Source: Arthrobacter sp.
GTDB taxonomy: Bacteria > Actinomycetota > Actinomycetes > Actinomycetales > Micrococcaceae
Assembly: GCA_030146405.1 (NCBI GenBank)
Contig: JASLBS010000101.1
Span: forward strand, 1 to 22,925
Reading direction: 5' to 3'
DNA: 22,925 nucleotides
A program made the translations under genes and the position numbers. Within the stretch, counting starts at the first letter, position 1. Each line of letters begins with the position of its first letter. This document shows, piece after piece, positions 14,136-21,943 of the stretch. A model generated the notes under the pieces. It was not told the origin of the DNA. It did not search any database and saw only the letters and a program-made list of their open reading frames with translations.

Positions 14136-16598
14136 ATGGATATGCTCTTCGATCCCTACGTCTCCCCGCCCACAGCCGCCGAGAAGAAGCGTGCGCGCGA
14201 GGCGGCGATGACAGCGGCGGGTGAACCGTCGGACCCGGCGGCACAGCACGTTCCTGCACGGGTGGGGGTGGACGAGCAGCGGGCCCAGGAGCTGCTGGTA
14301 GGGCTCAATCCCCAGCAGGAGGAAGCCGTGAAGCACGGGGGCACTCCCCTGCTGATCGTCGCGGGAGCGGGCTCTGGCAAGACCCGGGTGCTCAGCCATC
14401 GCATCGCCCACCTCCTGGCCACGGGACGCTCGCACCCCGGGCAGATCCTGGCCATCACGTTCACCAACAAGGCCGCTGCCGAGATGCGGGAGCGTATCGA
14501 AGCCTTGATCGGCGATGTGGCCAAACGCATGTGGATCTCCACCTTCCACTCCTCCTGCGTACGGATCCTGCGGAGGGAGGCAGCCTCCGTGGGGCTCAAC
14601 TCCAACTTCTCGATCTACGATTCCGCGGACACCCTGCGCCTGGTCACCCTGGTGGCCAAGGGGCTGGACCTCGATCCCAAGAAGTTCGCGCCCAAAGTCA
14701 TCCAGCACAAGATCTCGGCGCTGAAGAACGAGCTGATCGACGAGGAGACCTTCGCCTCGGACGCCGACCCGTCGGACCCGTTCGAGCAGGCCGTGGCGGA
14801 GGTGTACACGGGCTATGCGCAGCGCATGCGCCAGGCCAACGCCATGGACTTCGACGACCTGATCGCACAGACCGTGTTCATGTTCCGGGCCTTCCCCGGC
14901 GTGGCTGACTACTACCGCCGGCGCTTCCGCCACGTACTCGTGGACGAGTACCAGGACACGAACCACGCGCAGTACGCTCTGGTCCGCGAGATCGTCGGCG
15001 TACCGGGGGAGTCCACCGATGATCCCGCCGAGCTGACGGTGGTGGGGGACTCGGACCAGTCCATCTACGCCTTCCGCGGAGCGGACGTACGCAACATCGT
15101 GGAGTTCGAGAACGACTACCCGAGCGCACGCACCATCCTGCTGGAGCAGAACTACCGCTCCACGCAGAACATCCTCGGTGCCGCCAACGCGGTGATCTCC
15201 CGCAACCCCAACCGCCCGGAGAAGCGCCTGTGGACCGCGGAGGGCAGTGGCGAGAAGATCATCGGGTACGTGGGCGAGAACGAGCACGAGGAAGCGCGTT
15301 TCATCTCGGAGGAGATCGACCGCCTGCAGGACGAGGACGGGGTCCGGCCCGGCGATGTGGCCATCTTCTACCGCACCAATGCGCAGTCGCGGTCCATCGA
15401 GGAGATCCTGCTGCGGGTGGGCCTGCCCTACAAGGTGGTGGGCGGCACCCGCTTCTACGAGCGCAAGGAGATCAAGGACGCCCTCGCGTACCTGCGCGTC
15501 CTGGTGAACCAGGACGACGTCGTGAACCTCCGCCGCATCCTCAACGAGCCCAAGCGCGGTATCGGCGACCGCGCGGAGTTCGCCGTCGCGGCACTCGGTG
15601 AGCGTGAGCGGATCAGCTTCATGGAGGCCCTCCGGCGCGCCGACCGGGCGCCGGGCATGGCCACCCGTTCGGTCAACGCCGTGGCAGGGTTCGTGAAGCT
15701 CATCGACGATCTCGCGGAGGTGGCCAACGGCTCCGGTGCATCGGCGGCCCTCGAAGCGGTGCTCGAGCAGACCGGATACCTGGAACAACTCCGCACCAGC
15801 AGCGACCCCCAGGACGAGTCCCGTGTGGAGAACCTCGCCGAGCTCGTGGCAGTGGTCCGCGAGTTCGAGCGCGACAAGCCAGACGGCACGCTCGGGGACT
15901 TCCTCGAGCAGGTGTCACTCGTGGCGGACGCGGACCAGATCCCCGATGCGCCTGCGGGTTCCGCGGCGGACGTCCAGCGCGCCGTGGAGGAGGCCCGCGA
16001 GCAGGGAGTGGTAACGCTCATGACCCTGCACACCGCCAAGGGCCTCGAGTTCCCCGTGGTCTTCCTCACCGGCATGGAGCAGGGGATCTTCCCGCACCAG
16101 CGTTCCGCGACTGATCCGAAGGAGCTGGCCGAGGAGCGACGCCTCGCCTACGTGGGGTTGACCCGTGCACGTGAGCGCCTCTACATCACGCGCTCCGAGG
16201 TGCGCAGCATGTGGGGCCAGAGCCAGTACAACCCGCAGAGCCAGTTCGTCGGCGAGATTCCCGAGGATCTCATCCACTGGAAACGCGAAGGTGCGGCCAA
16301 GCCCGCCTGGACGTCCGAGGGCAGCATCGGCGGCCCGCGCTTCAGTGGATCCTACTGGGGTGCCGGCGGCGGTGGATTCTCGGGCGGTGCTGCGCCCTCG
16401 AAGAGCGTGGGCCGCGTACAGCCCCAGAAGGAGGTGGTCTCCGTGGCGGTGGGGGATCGCGTCAACCACACGAGCTTCGGCGACGGCACGGTGCTGTCCG
16501 TGGAGGGAGCCGGTGACAAGACCGTGGCGAAGGTCGGGTTCGACGTCGGTGAGAAGCGACTGCTGCTGCGGTACGCACCGCTGACCAAGGTGGGCTGA
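14136..16598 (+). CDS. pcrA: ATP-dependent DNA helicase PcrA (UvrD/Rep family)
   Basis: A 3'-5' superfamily 1A DNA helicase acting in nucleotide-excision repair, replication-fork clearing and plasmid replication. The 820-residue protein has the Q motif LNPQQEEAV (57-65), Walker A GAGSGKT (77-83), motif Ia ITFTNKAAAEMRERI, motif II LVDEYQDTN, motif III VVGDSDQSIYAFRGAD, motif IV LEQNYRST, motif V TLHTAKGLEFPVVFL and motif VI LAYVGLTRARERLY. The C-terminal 55 residues (VAVGDRVNHTSFGDGTV onward) form the Tudor-like domain that binds RNA polymerase, joined by a glycine-rich linker. An N-terminal extension of about 55 residues, including an Ala/Arg/Lys-rich helix, precedes the core and is found in actinobacterial members. 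The only visible signal at the start is a -10-like TAGACT, so translation may be leaderless. It ends 197 bases before sucC. Confidence 0.96.
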   Translation: MDMLFDPYVSPPTAAEKKRAREAAMTAAGEPSDPAAQHVPARVGVDEQRAQELLVGLNPQQEEAVKHGGTPLLIVAGAGSGKTRVLSHRIAHLLATGRSHPGQILAITFTNKAAAEMRERIEALIGDVAKRMWISTFHSSCVRILRREAASVGLNSNFSIYDSADTLRLVTLVAKGLDLDPKKFAPKVIQHKISALKNELIDEETFASDADPSDPFEQAVAEVYTGYAQRMRQANAMDFDDLIAQTVFMFRAFPGVADYYRRRFRHVLVDEYQDTNHAQYALVREIVGVPGESTDDPAELTVVGDSDQSIYAFRGADVRNIVEFENDYPSARTILLEQNYRSTQNILGAANAVISRNPNRPEKRLWTAEGSGEKIIGYVGENEHEEARFISEEIDRLQDEDGVRPGDVAIFYRTNAQSRSIEEILLRVGLPYKVVGGTRFYERKEIKDALAYLRVLVNQDDVVNLRRILNEPKRGIGDRAEFAVAALGERERISFMEALRRADRAPGMATRSVNAVAGFVKLIDDLAEVANGSGASAALEAVLEQTGYLEQLRTSSDPQDESRVENLAELVAVVREFERDKPDGTLGDFLEQVSLVADADQIPDAPAGSAADVQRAVEEAREQGVVTLMTLHTAKGLEFPVVFLTGMEQGIFPHQRSATDPKELAEERRLAYVGLTRARERLYITRSEVRSMWGQSQYNPQSQFVGEIPEDLIHWKREGAAKPAWTSEGSIGGPRFSGSYWGAGGGGFSGGAAPSKSVGRVQPQKEVVSVAVGDRVNHTSFGDGTVLSVEGAGDKTVAKVGFDVGEKRLLLRYAPLTKVG

Positions 16599-16716
16599 GC
16601 CCGGTCGAAAAGCCTCGTCGAGGGCCCGAACCGCGCCGTGGCAGGGCGGAAATGCCTCAACGAACGGGCGGCGATTTCTACCGCGGATAGAACTGTGGCC
16701 TTACTCACTAAACCGC

Positions 16717-16722
16717 TAGTCT
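16717..16722 (+). promoter_or_regulatory. Possible -10 element of the sucCD operon
   Basis: TAGTCT fits the TAnnnT pattern and lies in the AT-richest part of the pcrA-sucC gap. It would give a leader of about 67 bases containing the hairpin at 16741-16759. The -35 is weak. Confidence 0.4.
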
Positions 16723-16740
16723 GGGAAAGGCCTGAGGGCC

Positions 16741-16759
16741 GAGGGACTAAAGTTCCCTC
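16741..16759 (+). promoter_or_regulatory. Leader hairpin upstream of sucC
   Basis: GAGGGA (16741-16746) pairs with TCCCTC (16754-16759), with an inner CT/AG extension and one bulged T. TTGTAAA follows directly. It sits in the predicted 5' leader, about 36 bases before the sucC start and 21 before its ribosome site GAAGGA (16781-16786), so it could act on transcript stability or early termination. Confidence 0.4.
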
Positions 16760-16795
16760 TTGTAAACCGACTTCGACGCAGAAGGACTCTAGCCC

Positions 16796-17962
16796 GTGGA
16801 CCTGTTCGAATATCAGGCGCGCGATCTCTTTGAGGCACACGGGGTTCCCGTGCTGGCCGGCATCGTGGCGCACACTCCAGAAGAAGCCAAGGCAGCAGCC
16901 GAGAAGATCGGCGGCGTCGTGGTCGTCAAGGCCCAGGTCAAGGTGGGCGGTCGCGGCAAGGCCGGTGGCGTCAAGGTGGCCAAGACCCCGGACGAGGCCT
17001 TCTCCTACGCCTCCGACATCCTCGGCATGGACATCAAGGGGCACACCGTGCACCGCGTGATGATCGCACAGGGTGCCGACATCGCCGAGGAGTTCTACTT
17101 CTCCGTCCTCCTGGACCGCTCCAACCGCAACTACCTGGCCATGTGCTCGGTGGAGGGCGGCGTGGAGATCGAGCAGCTCGCCGTCGAACGCCCGGATGCC
17201 CTCGCGCGCGTCGCCGTGGACGCCCTCACCGGGATCGACCAGGCGAAGGCCGAGGAGATCGCGGACACCGCCGGTTTCGCCCCCGAACTCCGCGACGGCG
17301 TCGTCCACGCCATCCTCAAGCTGTGGGACGTCTTCGTGAAGGAGGACGCCACCCTGGTGGAGGTCAACCCCCTCGTCAAGACCGGCAGCGGCGAGATCCT
17401 CGCCCTCGACGGCAAGGTCACCATCGACGAGAACGCCGGTTTCCGCCAGCAGGGTCACGCCGCGTTGGAGGACAAGGATGCCGCCGATCCCCTCGAGGCC
17501 AAGGCCAAGGAGAACGACCTCAACTACGTCAAGCTCGACGGCCAGGTCGGCATCATCGGCAACGGCGCGGGCCTGGTCATGTCCACGCTCGACGTCGTCG
17601 CCTACGCAGGCGAGGCGCACGGTGGCGTGAAGCCCGCCAACTTCCTCGACATCGGCGGTGGAGCATCGGCGGGCGTCATGGCCGCAGGGCTCGACGTCAT
17701 CCTGAACGACAGCCAGGTCAAGAGCGTCTTCGTGAACGTCTTCGGTGGCATCACGGCGTGCGACGCCGTGGCCAACGGAATCGTCAAGGCCCTCGAGATC
17801 CTCGGCGACGACGCCAACAAGCCGCTCGTGGTGCGCCTCGACGGCAACAACGTCGAGGAGGGCCGCCGCATCCTCGCCGAGGCCAACCACCCGCTGGTCA
17901 CCCTCGCGGACACCATGGACGAAGGCGCCGACAAGGCCGCCGCGCTGGCCTACGGAAAGTAA
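16796..17962 (+). CDS. sucC: Succinyl-CoA synthetase (succinate-CoA ligase), beta subunit
   Basis: With SucD it interconverts succinyl-CoA plus ADP (or GDP) and succinate plus nucleoside triphosphate in the TCA cycle. The 388-residue chain begins with the family-typical MDLFEYQARDLFEAHGVPV and carries the ATP-grasp nucleotide site (VKAQVKVGGRGKAGGVK, 44-60) and the metal-binding ENPL-like VEVNPLV loop near residue 190. It also has the GNGAGLVMSTLD and ANFLDIGGGAS loops of the C-terminal ligase domain and the VNVFGGIT segment near 320. The length equals that of E. coli SucC. The start is GTG at 16796, with GAAGGA at 16781-16786. It lies 12 bases before sucD, so the two form one operon. Nucleotide preference cannot be told from the sequence by eye. 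Confidence 0.97.
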   Translation: MDLFEYQARDLFEAHGVPVLAGIVAHTPEEAKAAAEKIGGVVVVKAQVKVGGRGKAGGVKVAKTPDEAFSYASDILGMDIKGHTVHRVMIAQGADIAEEFYFSVLLDRSNRNYLAMCSVEGGVEIEQLAVERPDALARVAVDALTGIDQAKAEEIADTAGFAPELRDGVVHAILKLWDVFVKEDATLVEVNPLVKTGSGEILALDGKVTIDENAGFRQQGHAALEDKDAADPLEAKAKENDLNYVKLDGQVGIIGNGAGLVMSTLDVVAYAGEAHGGVKPANFLDIGGGASAGVMAAGLDVILNDSQVKSVFVNVFGGITACDAVANGIVKALEILGDDANKPLVVRLDGNNVEEGRRILAEANHPLVTLADTMDEGADKAAALAYGK

Positions 17963-17974
17963 AGGGTTCCCACC

Positions 17975-18877
17975 ATGTCTATCTACCTCAACAAGGACTC
18001 CAAGGTCATCGTGCAGGGCATCACCGGCGGTGAGGGCACCAAGCACACCGCCCTCATGCTCAAGGCCGGTACCCAGGTGGTCGGCGGCGTGAACGCCCGC
18101 AAGGCCGGCACCACCGTCACCCACGGTGACGTCACGCTCCCCGTGTACGGTGCGGTGGAGGAAGCCATGAAGGAGACCGGCGCCGACGTGTCGATCGTCT
18201 TCGTGCCGCCCGCCTTCACCAAGGACGCCGTCGTCGAAGCCATCGAGGCCGGCATCGGACTCGTCGTCGTCATCACCGAAGGCGTACCCGTGCAGGACTC
18301 CGCCGAGTTCTGGGCCCTCGCCCAATCGAAGGTCGACGCCGACGGCAAGCAGGTCACGCGCATCATCGGCCCGAACTGCCCCGGCATCATCACGCCGGGT
18401 GAGTCGCTCGTCGGCATCACTCCTGCGAACATCACCGGCAAGGGTGGTGTGGGCCTCGTCTCGAAGTCCGGCACCCTGACCTACCAGATGATGTTCGAAC
18501 TCCGTGACCTCGGCTTCTCCACCGCGATCGGCATCGGTGGTGACCCCGTGATCGGCACCACGCACATCGACGCCCTCGCGGCATTCGAGGCCGACCCCGA
18601 GACCAAGGCGATCGTCATGATCGGTGAGATCGGTGGGGACGCGGAAGAGCGCGCCGCGGAGTTCATCAAGGCGAACGTCACGAAGCCGGTCGTCGGGTAC
18701 GTGGCAGGCTTCACTGCTCCCGAGGGCAAGACCATGGGTCACGCCGGCGCGATCGTCTCCGGTTCGGCCGGCACCGCGCAGGCGAAGAAGGAGGCCCTCG
18801 AGGCCGCAGGCGTGAAGGTCGGCAAGACGCCGTCCGAGACCGCGAAGCTCCTCCGTGAGGTCTACGCGACCCTCTGA
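17975..18877 (+). CDS. sucD: Succinyl-CoA synthetase (succinate-CoA ligase), alpha subunit
   Basis: The alpha subunit binds CoA and carries the phospho-histidine intermediate. The 300-residue protein has the N-terminal Rossmann CoA site with VQGITGGEGTKHT (13-25), the ligase motif IGPNCPGIITPGE (131-143) with conserved C135, SKSGTLTYQM (163-172), GIGGDPVIGT (186-195), and the active histidine H256 in GHAGAIVSGSAGTA (255-268). The length is normal (E. coli 289). The ATG at 17975 is 12 bases after sucC; a GGG-containing ribosome site lies between. A strong terminator follows 14 bases after the stop, so the operon ends here. Confidence 0.97.
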   Translation: MSIYLNKDSKVIVQGITGGEGTKHTALMLKAGTQVVGGVNARKAGTTVTHGDVTLPVYGAVEEAMKETGADVSIVFVPPAFTKDAVVEAIEAGIGLVVVITEGVPVQDSAEFWALAQSKVDADGKQVTRIIGPNCPGIITPGESLVGITPANITGKGGVGLVSKSGTLTYQMMFELRDLGFSTAIGIGGDPVIGTTHIDALAAFEADPETKAIVMIGEIGGDAEERAAEFIKANVTKPVVGYVAGFTAPEGKTMGHAGAIVSGSAGTAQAKKEALEAAGVKVGKTPSETAKLLREVYATL

Positions 18878-18891
18878 TCCAGCGCTTCCCC

Positions 18892-18925
18892 GAAGGCCTC
18901 CTCCGCATTCGCGGGGGAGGCCTTC
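18892..18925 (+). terminator. Terminator after sucD
   Basis: A 15-bp stem (18892-18906 with 18911-18925; GAAGGCCTCCTCCGC, one G-U pair) has an ATTC loop, starting 14 bases after the sucD stop. Confidence 0.85.
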
Positions 18926-18969
18926 CTGCTGTCCGTGGTGTCGTCCATGGGTGGTGACGCACGTGGACG

Positions 18970-19014
18970 ACGAGTGCGTTGCTACAACTCCCCGACGGCC
19001 GTCGTAGCACTCGT
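18970..19014. repeat. Nested inverted repeats upstream of the alcohol dehydrogenase gene
   Basis: Outer arms ACGAGTGC (18970-18977) and GCACTCGT (19007-19014) surround a perfect 12-bp palindrome CGACGGCCGTCG (18993-19004). GCTAC at 18981-18985 can also pair with GTAGC at 19004-19008. It lies just upstream of the predicted -10 at 19068-19073, so an operator role is possible. Confidence 0.4.
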
Positions 19015-19067
19015 GGCGCGGGCCGGCGCGGCACCGGATGCCCTCCCGGGTGCCGCCACGCGGCTTG

Positions 19068-19073
19068 TACAGT
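19068..19073 (+). promoter_or_regulatory. Possible -10 element of the alcohol dehydrogenase gene
   Basis: TACAGT in a TTG-TACAGT-GG context would start transcription near 19080, giving a 40-base leader with AGGAGA at 19110-19115. No strong -35 is seen. Confidence 0.4.
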
Positions 19074-19119
19074 GGCGAGGGAGATCACCAATTCTGCAGG
19101 GCAAGCTCCAGGAGAACAC

Positions 19120-20175
19120 ATGCGCGCCACCATCATCCACGGGCCCGGCGACATCCGGGTCGAGGACCGCGACTACCCGAGCATCATCCGTGCCACGGAC
19201 GCGGTGGTGAGGGTCACCGCATCCTGCGTCTGTGGATCCGATCTCTGGCCGTACCGCGGAGTGCGGCCCACCAAGGAACCCAAGGCGATCGGCCACGAGT
19301 TCGTCGGCGTCGTGGAGTCCGTCGGCGACGACGTCCGGGACCTGGCGGTGGGTGACTTCGTGATCGCTCCGTTCGTGGACAGTTGCGGGAAGTGCCCGCA
19401 GTGCCTCAACGGCGTCACGGTGGCCTGTGACCACCTCGCCGGCTGGGGCAGCACTGACGAGCACGGGGACTTCCTGCAGGGCGGGCAGGGGGAGGCAGTA
19501 CGTGTGCCCCAGGCGGAGGGCACGCTCCGCAGGGTGGACGGCGTGACCGATCCCGATGCCGCGCTGACAGCCAGCCTCCTCTCGCTCTCCGACGTCATGT
19601 CGACGGGCCACCACGCCGCCGTGTCCGCCGGCGTGGGCCCCGGGCGCACCGTGGTGGTGGTGGGCGACGGCGCCGTGGGCCTGTGCGGTGTGCTCGCGGC
19701 CAAGCGCCTCGGCGCCGAGCGCATCATCGCGATGTCACGCCACGAGGACCGCCAGGCGCTCGCCCGCGAGTTCGGTGCCACGGACATCGTGGCCGAGCGA
19801 GGCGACGAGGGTGTGGACAGGGTTCGGGAACTACTCGGTGGGGTCCTCGCGGACAGCGTCCTCGAGTGCGTCGGGACCAAGGAGAGCATGGACCAGGCGC
19901 TCCGCAGTACCCGGCCGGGAGGACGCCTCGGCTTCGTCGGTGTTCCCGCGGGCGGGCCGGAGCTGCCCATCGGTGTCCTCTTCGCCAAGAACATCACGGT
20001 GGGTGGCGGCATGGCGCCGGCGCACACCTACATCCCGGAACTCCTCGAGGACGTGCTGAACGGGTCGATCAATCCGGGCAGGGTCTTCGATGTGGAGATG
20101 CCGCTGGAGGAGGTCGCCGAGGCGTACAGGGCGATGGACGAGCGACGCGCCATCAAGGTGCTGCTGAAGCCCTGA
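19120..20175 (+). CDS. Zinc-dependent alcohol dehydrogenase family protein (MDR superfamily)
   Basis: A 351-residue medium-chain dehydrogenase. The catalytic zinc ligands are C38 (VCGSDLW), H59-E60 (GHEFVG) and probably D158; the structural zinc lobe is C89, C92, C95, C103 (SCGKCPQCLNG). The Rossmann nucleotide loop is VVGDGAVGLCG (180-190). It begins MRATIIHGPGDIRVED, as in a common actinobacterial subgroup annotated as zinc-dependent alcohol dehydrogenase or threonine-dehydrogenase-like. Substrate is unknown: alcohols, polyols or formaldehyde adducts are all possible. The ATG at 19120 has AGGAGA five bases upstream. It is monocistronic, bounded by terminators on both sides. In Arthrobacter I would expect other core genes (a DUF6350 membrane protein, purN, purH) behind sucD, so its position may mark a rearrangement. 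Confidence 0.92.
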   Translation: MRATIIHGPGDIRVEDRDYPSIIRATDAVVRVTASCVCGSDLWPYRGVRPTKEPKAIGHEFVGVVESVGDDVRDLAVGDFVIAPFVDSCGKCPQCLNGVTVACDHLAGWGSTDEHGDFLQGGQGEAVRVPQAEGTLRRVDGVTDPDAALTASLLSLSDVMSTGHHAAVSAGVGPGRTVVVVGDGAVGLCGVLAAKRLGAERIIAMSRHEDRQALAREFGATDIVAERGDEGVDRVRELLGGVLADSVLECVGTKESMDQALRSTRPGGRLGFVGVPAGGPELPIGVLFAKNITVGGGMAPAHTYIPELLEDVLNGSINPGRVFDVEMPLEEVAEAYRAMDERRAIKVLLKP

Positions 20176-20194
20176 CAGCAGGAGATCCCTGCAG

Positions 20195-20230
20195 GACGAG
20201 GGCCCCTTCCCAGAGGAAGGCGCCCTCGTC
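20195..20230 (+). terminator. Terminator after the alcohol dehydrogenase gene
   Basis: A 16-bp stem with one mismatch (20195-20210 with 20215-20230, starting GACGAGGGC) has a CAGA loop, starting 19 bases after the stop. Confidence 0.8.
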
Positions 20231-20261
20231 GTCGGGGGATGGCCCGTGCACCCGTTGCGGG

Positions 20262-20267
20262 CACAAT
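20262..20267 (+). promoter_or_regulatory. -10-like hexamer placing the SRPBCC start codon at +1 (leaderless)
   Basis: CACAAT is followed by six bases and the ATG at 20274. No separate ribosome site lies at normal distance, so transcription probably begins on the ATG. Confidence 0.45.
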
Positions 20268-20273
20268 GGGAGC

Positions 20274-20741
20274 ATGACCACCACCGGCACGGACTCCGCC
20301 TATCTGATCTCCCGCGAGCGACTCATCGACGCCCCCGCCGAGCGCATCTTCGAGGTCCTCGCGACGCCCGCCCTGCACAGCGTCATCGACGGGTCGGGAA
20401 CGGTGCGCGGCGAGCAGCCGAACGGTCCCCGGCGTCTGTCGCAGGGCGCGACGTTCGGGATGGAGATGAGAATGGGTGCCCCCTACAAGATCCTCAACCG
20501 GGTGGTCGAGTTCGAGGAGGGTCGCCGGATCGCGTGGCGTCACTTCTCGGCGCACGTCTGGCGCTACACGCTGGAGCCACGAGGCGGCGCGACCCTGGTC
20601 CGTGAGGAGTGGGACGGGCGCGCCGTCCCGTGGCGGTTCGTGTTCCGGGTCACCGGGTTCACCCGACGTCACCCCGGCAGCATCGAGGCCACACTCGGCA
20701 GGCTCGAGGACCACGTGCTCGGGGAGCAGGCCGCCGGCTAG
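20274..20741 (+). CDS. SRPBCC family protein (START-like/polyketide-cyclase fold)
   Basis: A 155-residue protein of the SRPBCC (Bet v1-like) fold. It shows the typical first strand YLISRERLIDAPAERIFEVLATPALH, then the GEQPNGPRRLSQGATFGMEM core, IAWRHFSAHVWRYTLEP and TLVREEWDG strands, and a long C-terminal helix (GSIEATLGRLEDHVLG). Such proteins bind hydrophobic ligands or act as cyclases, dehydrases or toxin-like ubiquinone-binding factors; nothing here fixes the ligand. The ATG at 20274 follows a -10-like hexamer by six bases. The last codon overlaps the stop of the convergent VIT transporter within one CTAG (20738-20741). Confidence 0.8.
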   Translation: MTTTGTDSAYLISRERLIDAPAERIFEVLATPALHSVIDGSGTVRGEQPNGPRRLSQGATFGMEMRMGAPYKILNRVVEFEEGRRIAWRHFSAHVWRYTLEPRGGATLVREEWDGRAVPWRFVFRVTGFTRRHPGSIEATLGRLEDHVLGEQAAG

Positions 20742-21841
20742 CCGATCGAGGTGCCGAACAGCAGCCCCAGCAGATAGGTGACGCCCGCGGCGCCGAGCCC
20801 GATCGCGAGCTGACGCAGCGCCAGCCGGAGGGGCGAGGAACCGGAGAGAAGACCCACGACGGCGCCGGTGGCCAGCAGCGCCATACCCACGAGGACGCAG
20901 GCCACGACGACGGCGGTGGTGCCGTCGAGCCCGAAGAGGTACGGCAGCACCGGGATGATGGCTCCTGAGGAGAAGAAGCAGAAGCTCGACCACGCCGCAC
21001 CGAGGCCGGTACCCACCGCTTCGTGCTCGTCGACCTCGTCCGCTTCCTTGGCCTGCAGGGAGAAGCTGGGGTCGCAGTCGCAATCGACCAGTCCGAGCCG
21101 CTCGGACGCCCGGTGCTCCGCGGCGGCCGGCGTCATACCCCGCGCGCGGTAGACGAGCACCAGTTCGTTCGCCGCGATGTCCAGTTCCTTGGCCGCGGTG
21201 AGGGTGATCTGCGTGGGACGGGTAGCCGACAGCAATTCACGCTGCGAGCGCACCGAGACGTACTCGCCCGCGCCCATGGACAAGGCGCCGGCCAGCAGAC
21301 CGGCGAGGCCGCTGACCAGGATGAAGGAGTTGGCGACACCCGTGGCGCCGATCCCCATGATCAGCGCGAGGTTGCTGACCAGCCCGTCGTTGGCCCCGAA
21401 GACAGCGGCCCGGAAGTTCCCGGAGAGGCGGTTACGCCCGCGCGTGGCGAGGCCCCGCACCACCTCCTCGTGGATCTGTTCGTCGGCCACCATGGCGGCG
21501 GTGGCGGAGGGGTCCTTCGCGTAGGGGGAGCGGCCCTCGGCGCGCTGTGCGAGCGCGAGGATGAAGACCGATCCGAAGCGGCGCGCCAGCATACCCAGGA
21601 GCCTGTTGCGGAAGGAGGGTTGCAGGGGGCGCCCTACGTCGTCCCCGAGCAGGGCGAGCCAGTGGGCCTCGTGGCGGCCCTCGGCGTCGGCGAGGCCGAG
21701 GAGGATCTCGCGCTCCTCACCGGTGCGACGGCGTGCGAGGTCACGGTAGGTGGCGGCCTCCGCCCGCTCGTCGGCGAGGTACTGGCGCCAACGCCGCAGG
21801 TCCGCGGGCGACGGCGTAGTGGGGGAGGGGGAGGCAGGCAT
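20738..21841 (-). CDS. VIT1/CCC1 family metal transporter with N-terminal ferritin-like domain
   Basis: A 367-residue protein joining two domains. Residues 15-130 form a rubrerythrin/ferritin-like helical bundle with ExxH pairs E54/H57 and E121/H124 and further acids (E25, E28, E58, E125), fit to hold Fe or Mn. Residues 140-367 are a VIT1/CCC1 transporter: VFGANDGLVSNLALIMG (148-163), LSMGAGEYVSVRSQREL (188-203), and five hydrophobic helices near 145-165, 170-192, 285-305, 308-332 and 345-363. The cytoplasmic part between helices two and three carries an uncommon C-D-C pair (C254, C256), then acid-rich EADEVDEHEAVG. Such proteins move Fe2+ or Mn2+ out of the cytoplasm, protecting against overload; the ferritin-like domain may sense or deliver metal. 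The ATG at 21841 has GGAG upstream. It is convergent with the SRPBCC gene. Confidence 0.9.
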   Translation of the reverse strand: MPASPSPTTPSPADLRRWRQYLADERAEAATYRDLARRRTGEEREILLGLADAEGRHEAHWLALLGDDVGRPLQPSFRNRLLGMLARRFGSVFILALAQRAEGRSPYAKDPSATAAMVADEQIHEEVVRGLATRGRNRLSGNFRAAVFGANDGLVSNLALIMGIGATGVANSFILVSGLAGLLAGALSMGAGEYVSVRSQRELLSATRPTQITLTAAKELDIAANELVLVYRARGMTPAAAEHRASERLGLVDCDCDPSFSLQAKEADEVDEHEAVGTGLGAAWSSFCFFSSGAIIPVLPYLFGLDGTTAVVVACVLVGMALLATGAVVGLLSGSSPLRLALRQLAIGLGAAGVTYLLGLLFGTSIG

Positions 21842-21943
21842 GGGAACACTCCGGTTTCTGGGAGCTGGTGCACACCTCGCCGGAAGCGGGAGGGCTCCGG
21901 CCGGGGTGCGCAGCAGCGCTGGTTCGGCCGAAGGTCTCGCTCG

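Noticed and set aside
13920..15788. A 622-codon minus-strand frame opposite the symporter end and pcrA
   Set aside because: Shadow of the pcrA codon pattern; no start signal and no recognisable domain.
16352..18742. A long minus-strand open frame across sucC and sucD
   Set aside because: Antisense of two certain genes; the translated sequence is low-complexity D/G/V/H-rich and has no family motif.
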